From contig BOKS01000007.1 in NCBI GenBank assembly GCA_016861105.1, forward strand, positions 124,001 to 188,000: a stretch of 64,000 bases of DNA, given 5' to 3'. Both the position numbers and the translations under genes were made by a program. The notes under the pieces are model-generated. The model did no database searches. It was not told the DNA's origin and worked only from the letters and a program-made list of their open reading frames with translations. Positions 62,059 through 64,000 of this stretch are shown here, one piece after another (within the stretch, counting starts at the first letter, position 1; the number at the start of each line of letters is the position of its first letter). This DNA comes from Betaproteobacteria bacterium. Its GTDB lineage: Bacteria; Pseudomonadota; Gammaproteobacteria; Burkholderiales; Casimicrobiaceae.

Positions 62059-62853
62059 GTGGACCTTCCGGCCGCCCTCGAGTTCGCGCTGCTGACCTCG
62101 CAGGCGGCCGGCCGCGCCATCCTGCCGCACTTCCGCGCGTCGCTCGACGTCGAGAACAAGGACGTCGCCGGCGGCTACGACCCCGTCACCATCGCGGATC
62201 GCGCCGCGGAGACCGTGATCCGCGACGCGATCCGCGCGCGGTTTCCCGCCCACGGCCTCCACGGCGAGGAGCACGGCCGCGAGGCCGGCAGCGTGCCGTG
62301 GCACTGGGTGATCGATCCGATCGACGGCACCAAGAGCTTCGTGCTCGGCCAGCTGCACTGGGGCGTGCTGATCGCGCTGAACGACGGGGAGCGCCCGGTC
62401 GTCGGCGTCGCCTACCAGCCGTTCGTCGGCGAGGCGTTCGTCGCGCACGCGGACGGCCCGGCCGAGTGGCGGCGCGGCGACGAGCGGCGGCCGCTGCGCA
62501 CGCGCCGCTGCCCGCGTCTCGCCGACGCGATCGCCGTGACCACCGATCCGCGCTTCTTCGCGGCACCGCACGCGGCCGCGGCGTTCGAGGCGGTGACCGG
62601 TCCGCTGCGCTTCACGCGCTACGGCGGCGACCTGTACTGCTACACGCAGCTCGCGATGGGCCTGTCGGACGTCGTGATCGAGACGGGCCTCAAGCCCTAC
62701 GACATCCAGGCACTCGTGCCGCTGATCGAGCGCGCCGGCGGCGTCGTCTCCGACTGGCAGGGGCGGCCCTGCTACGACGGTGGCGACGTCCTGGCGTGCG
62801 GCGACCCGGCGCTGCACGAGGCACTGCTGCGCCGCATCGCGGACGCGCGCTGA
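62059..62853 (+). CDS. Inositol-monophosphatase-superfamily phosphatase (histidinol-phosphatase-like)
   Basis: A 264-residue Mg2+-dependent phosphatase. Metal ligands are visible as GEEHG (about 75), WVIDPIDGTKSFVLG (about 83-97, the DPxDGT motif), and VIETGLKPYDIQALVPLIER (about 200) with a final Asp. The PYDIQA segment is typical of HisN-type histidinol-phosphatases as well as of inositol monophosphatases; which activity it has is open. GTG start 8 bp after the dehydrogenase stop. Confidence 0.82.
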   Translation: MDLPAALEFALLTSQAAGRAILPHFRASLDVENKDVAGGYDPVTIADRAAETVIRDAIRARFPAHGLHGEEHGREAGSVPWHWVIDPIDGTKSFVLGQLHWGVLIALNDGERPVVGVAYQPFVGEAFVAHADGPAEWRRGDERRPLRTRRCPRLADAIAVTTDPRFFAAPHAAAAFEAVTGPLRFTRYGGDLYCYTQLAMGLSDVVIETGLKPYDIQALVPLIERAGGVVSDWQGRPCYDGGDVLACGDPALHEALLRRIADAR

Positions 62854-62865
62854 GCGGGACCGCCG

Positions 62866-63885
62866 ATGCGCCTGCTGGTGCTCGGCGGCACGCTGTTCCT
62901 CGGGCGACACGTGGTCGACGCGGCGCTCGCGCGCGGTCACGAGGTCACCGTGTTCACGCGCGGGCGCCGTCCGCTGCCGTGGCGCAGTGGCGTCGACGCG
63001 CTGCGCGGCGACCGCGACCCGCGCGTTGCGCCCGGGCTCGCTGCGCTCGATGCGCGCGCGTGGGACGCGGTGGCCGACCTCTCGGGATACGTGCCGCGCG
63101 TGGTCGACGCCTCCGCCGCGCTGCTCGCGAAACGCGTGGCGCGCTACCTGTTCGTGTCGACGGTGTCGGTCTACGCGCATGCCGGCCGTCCAGGCCTGGA
63201 CGAGGACGCGGCGCTGGCGCCGCTCGACGATCCCGCGACCGAGGACGTCGCCGCCCACTACGGCGCCCTGAAGGCGGCCTGCGAAGCGGTGGTGCGCGAC
63301 CGCTGCCGCGCAGGTGCGACGATCGTGCGTCCCGGCCTGATCGTGGGGCCGCACGATCCCACGGACCGCTTCGCCTACTGGCCCGCACGCTTCGTGCACC
63401 CGCACCTGCTCGGCGAGCGGCCGGCGCGCGCGGTCGTGCCCGCTCCGCAGGGGCGGCCGATCCAGATCGTCGACGCGCGCGACCTCGCCGCGTTCATGCT
63501 CGATCTGCTCGAGCGCGACGTTGCCGGCTCGTTCAACGCGTGCTCGCCGGCAGGACGCTGGACGTTCGGCGACCTCGTCGGCGCATGCGCGCAGGCGGCC
63601 ACGGCGCCGCCGTCGCCGGTCTGGGTCGACGACGCGACGCTGCTCGCGCACCACGTGACGCCGTGGACGGGGTTGCCGCTCTGGCTCCCGGCGTCGGAGG
63701 CCGATGCGACGGGACTCATGGCCATCGACGCCTCGCGCGCGCGCCGCGCGGGACTGGCGACGCGGGCGCTGGCGGAGACGGTCCGCGACACGGCGGCGTG
63801 GATCGCGACGCGTTCCAACGAGGGGGCGTGGTCGCAGGTGCTGACGGGCGTTCGCGAGCGGCTCGTCCTGTCCGCGCACGGCTGA
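62866..63885 (+). CDS. NAD-dependent epimerase/dehydratase family protein
   Basis: A 339-residue extended short-chain dehydrogenase-like protein. The nucleotide-binding start is LLVLGGTLFLGRHVVDAAL (about residues 3-21), with GHEVTVFTRGR. YLFVSTVSVYAHAG has the Ser-Tyr region, and HYGALKAACEAVVRD carries the YxxxK-like (YGALK) catalytic pair (about 145-149). PGLIVGPHDPTDRFAYW is the usual epimerase substrate loop. The substrate, probably a nucleotide sugar or related metabolite, is unknown. It starts 12 bp after the phosphatase gene, so the two are likely co-transcribed. Confidence 0.8.
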   Translation: MRLLVLGGTLFLGRHVVDAALARGHEVTVFTRGRRPLPWRSGVDALRGDRDPRVAPGLAALDARAWDAVADLSGYVPRVVDASAALLAKRVARYLFVSTVSVYAHAGRPGLDEDAALAPLDDPATEDVAAHYGALKAACEAVVRDRCRAGATIVRPGLIVGPHDPTDRFAYWPARFVHPHLLGERPARAVVPAPQGRPIQIVDARDLAAFMLDLLERDVAGSFNACSPAGRWTFGDLVGACAQAATAPPSPVWVDDATLLAHHVTPWTGLPLWLPASEADATGLMAIDASRARRAGLATRALAETVRDTAAWIATRSNEGAWSQVLTGVRERLVLSAHG

Positions 63886-64000
63886 GCGGCCTGGCCGCGC
63901 GGCCGCCAGACGCCGCGTGCGCGCCGCGCAGCGGCGTTGCGGGCGCGTGCGGCCGCCCGCACACTCGGGTGCACGAGCGACGCGACGATCGCGCGAAAGG
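63886..64000. other. Non-coding end of window
   Basis: After the epimerase stop there is G+C-rich sequence with no start codon and ribosome site pattern that I trust; nothing recognised. Confidence 0.4.

Overview
The window is about 64 kb of very G+C-rich bacterial chromosome (roughly 70% or more by eye). Gene families and style point to a free-living betaproteobacterium, probably Burkholderiales-like: TAXI-type TRAP transport, AtuA/DUF1446, CaiB and ACAD catabolic genes, YceH, YidB, a HoxFUYH hydrogenase, dispersed REP-like palindromes, and many GTG/TTG starts with 4-bp ATGA/GTGA overlaps. This is inference from family content; no rRNA or marker gene fixes the taxon. I see no phage, insertion sequence or CRISPR array.

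Layout. 271-3396: two MurG-like glycosyltransferases and a deacetylase-like protein in one overlapping operon. 3374-5387: a methyltransferase, a cyclic-nucleotide-binding protein and an HD hydrolase. 5503-6830: a lower-G+C islet of two unknown secreted proteins. 7029-11436 (minus): a membrane class III nucleotide cyclase, a histidine phosphatase and two GT4 glycosyltransferases. 11544-14165: a strange ABC protein with degenerate ATPase motifs and a long insertion. Together the glycosyltransferases, deacetylase, phosphatase and ABC protein may make and export an unknown envelope glycan. 14182-22599 (minus): an SLC13 permease and a complete peptide-type ABC importer whose operon is interrupted by a 541-bp repeat block. 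22892-27639 (minus): a zinc-ribbon/cyclase/AAA/TPR regulator and a succinate-semialdehyde-type dehydrogenase.

27774-41889: a catabolic region with enoyl-CoA hydratase, two MaoC proteins, MFS pump plus TetR regulator, AtuA pair, thioesterase, two acyl-CoA dehydrogenases, TAXI-TRAP importer, CaiB CoA-transferase and an OYE-type reductase. It looks like uptake, CoA activation and beta-oxidation of an unidentified (possibly branched or unsaturated) carboxylate. The divergent promoters in its middle each carry a near-identical TetR-type 16-bp palindrome just downstream of the -10.

41819-48540: UppP, YidB-like, YceH, an NYN-LOTUS RNA-binding/nuclease candidate, nitroreductase, an FtsH paralogue and a small secreted protein. 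48639-53948 (minus): hoxFUYHW, a bidirectional NAD-linked [NiFe] hydrogenase with its protease. 54128-57148 (minus): thiD and thiC with a TPP riboswitch between them. 57308-59489: DUF456 membrane protein and a membrane nucleotide cyclase carrying a [2Fe-2S] ferredoxin domain. 59504: tRNA-Gly(CCC). 59663-63885: small membrane protein, DMT transporter, beta-hydroxyacid dehydrogenase, inositol-monophosphatase-type phosphatase and an NAD-dependent epimerase.

The most notable observations are the ferredoxin-cyclase fusion, the ABC protein with three repeated Q-loop-like segments, the paired operator/promoter architecture around 34.6-34.9 kb, and three nucleotide cyclases plus a cNMP-binding protein in one window.
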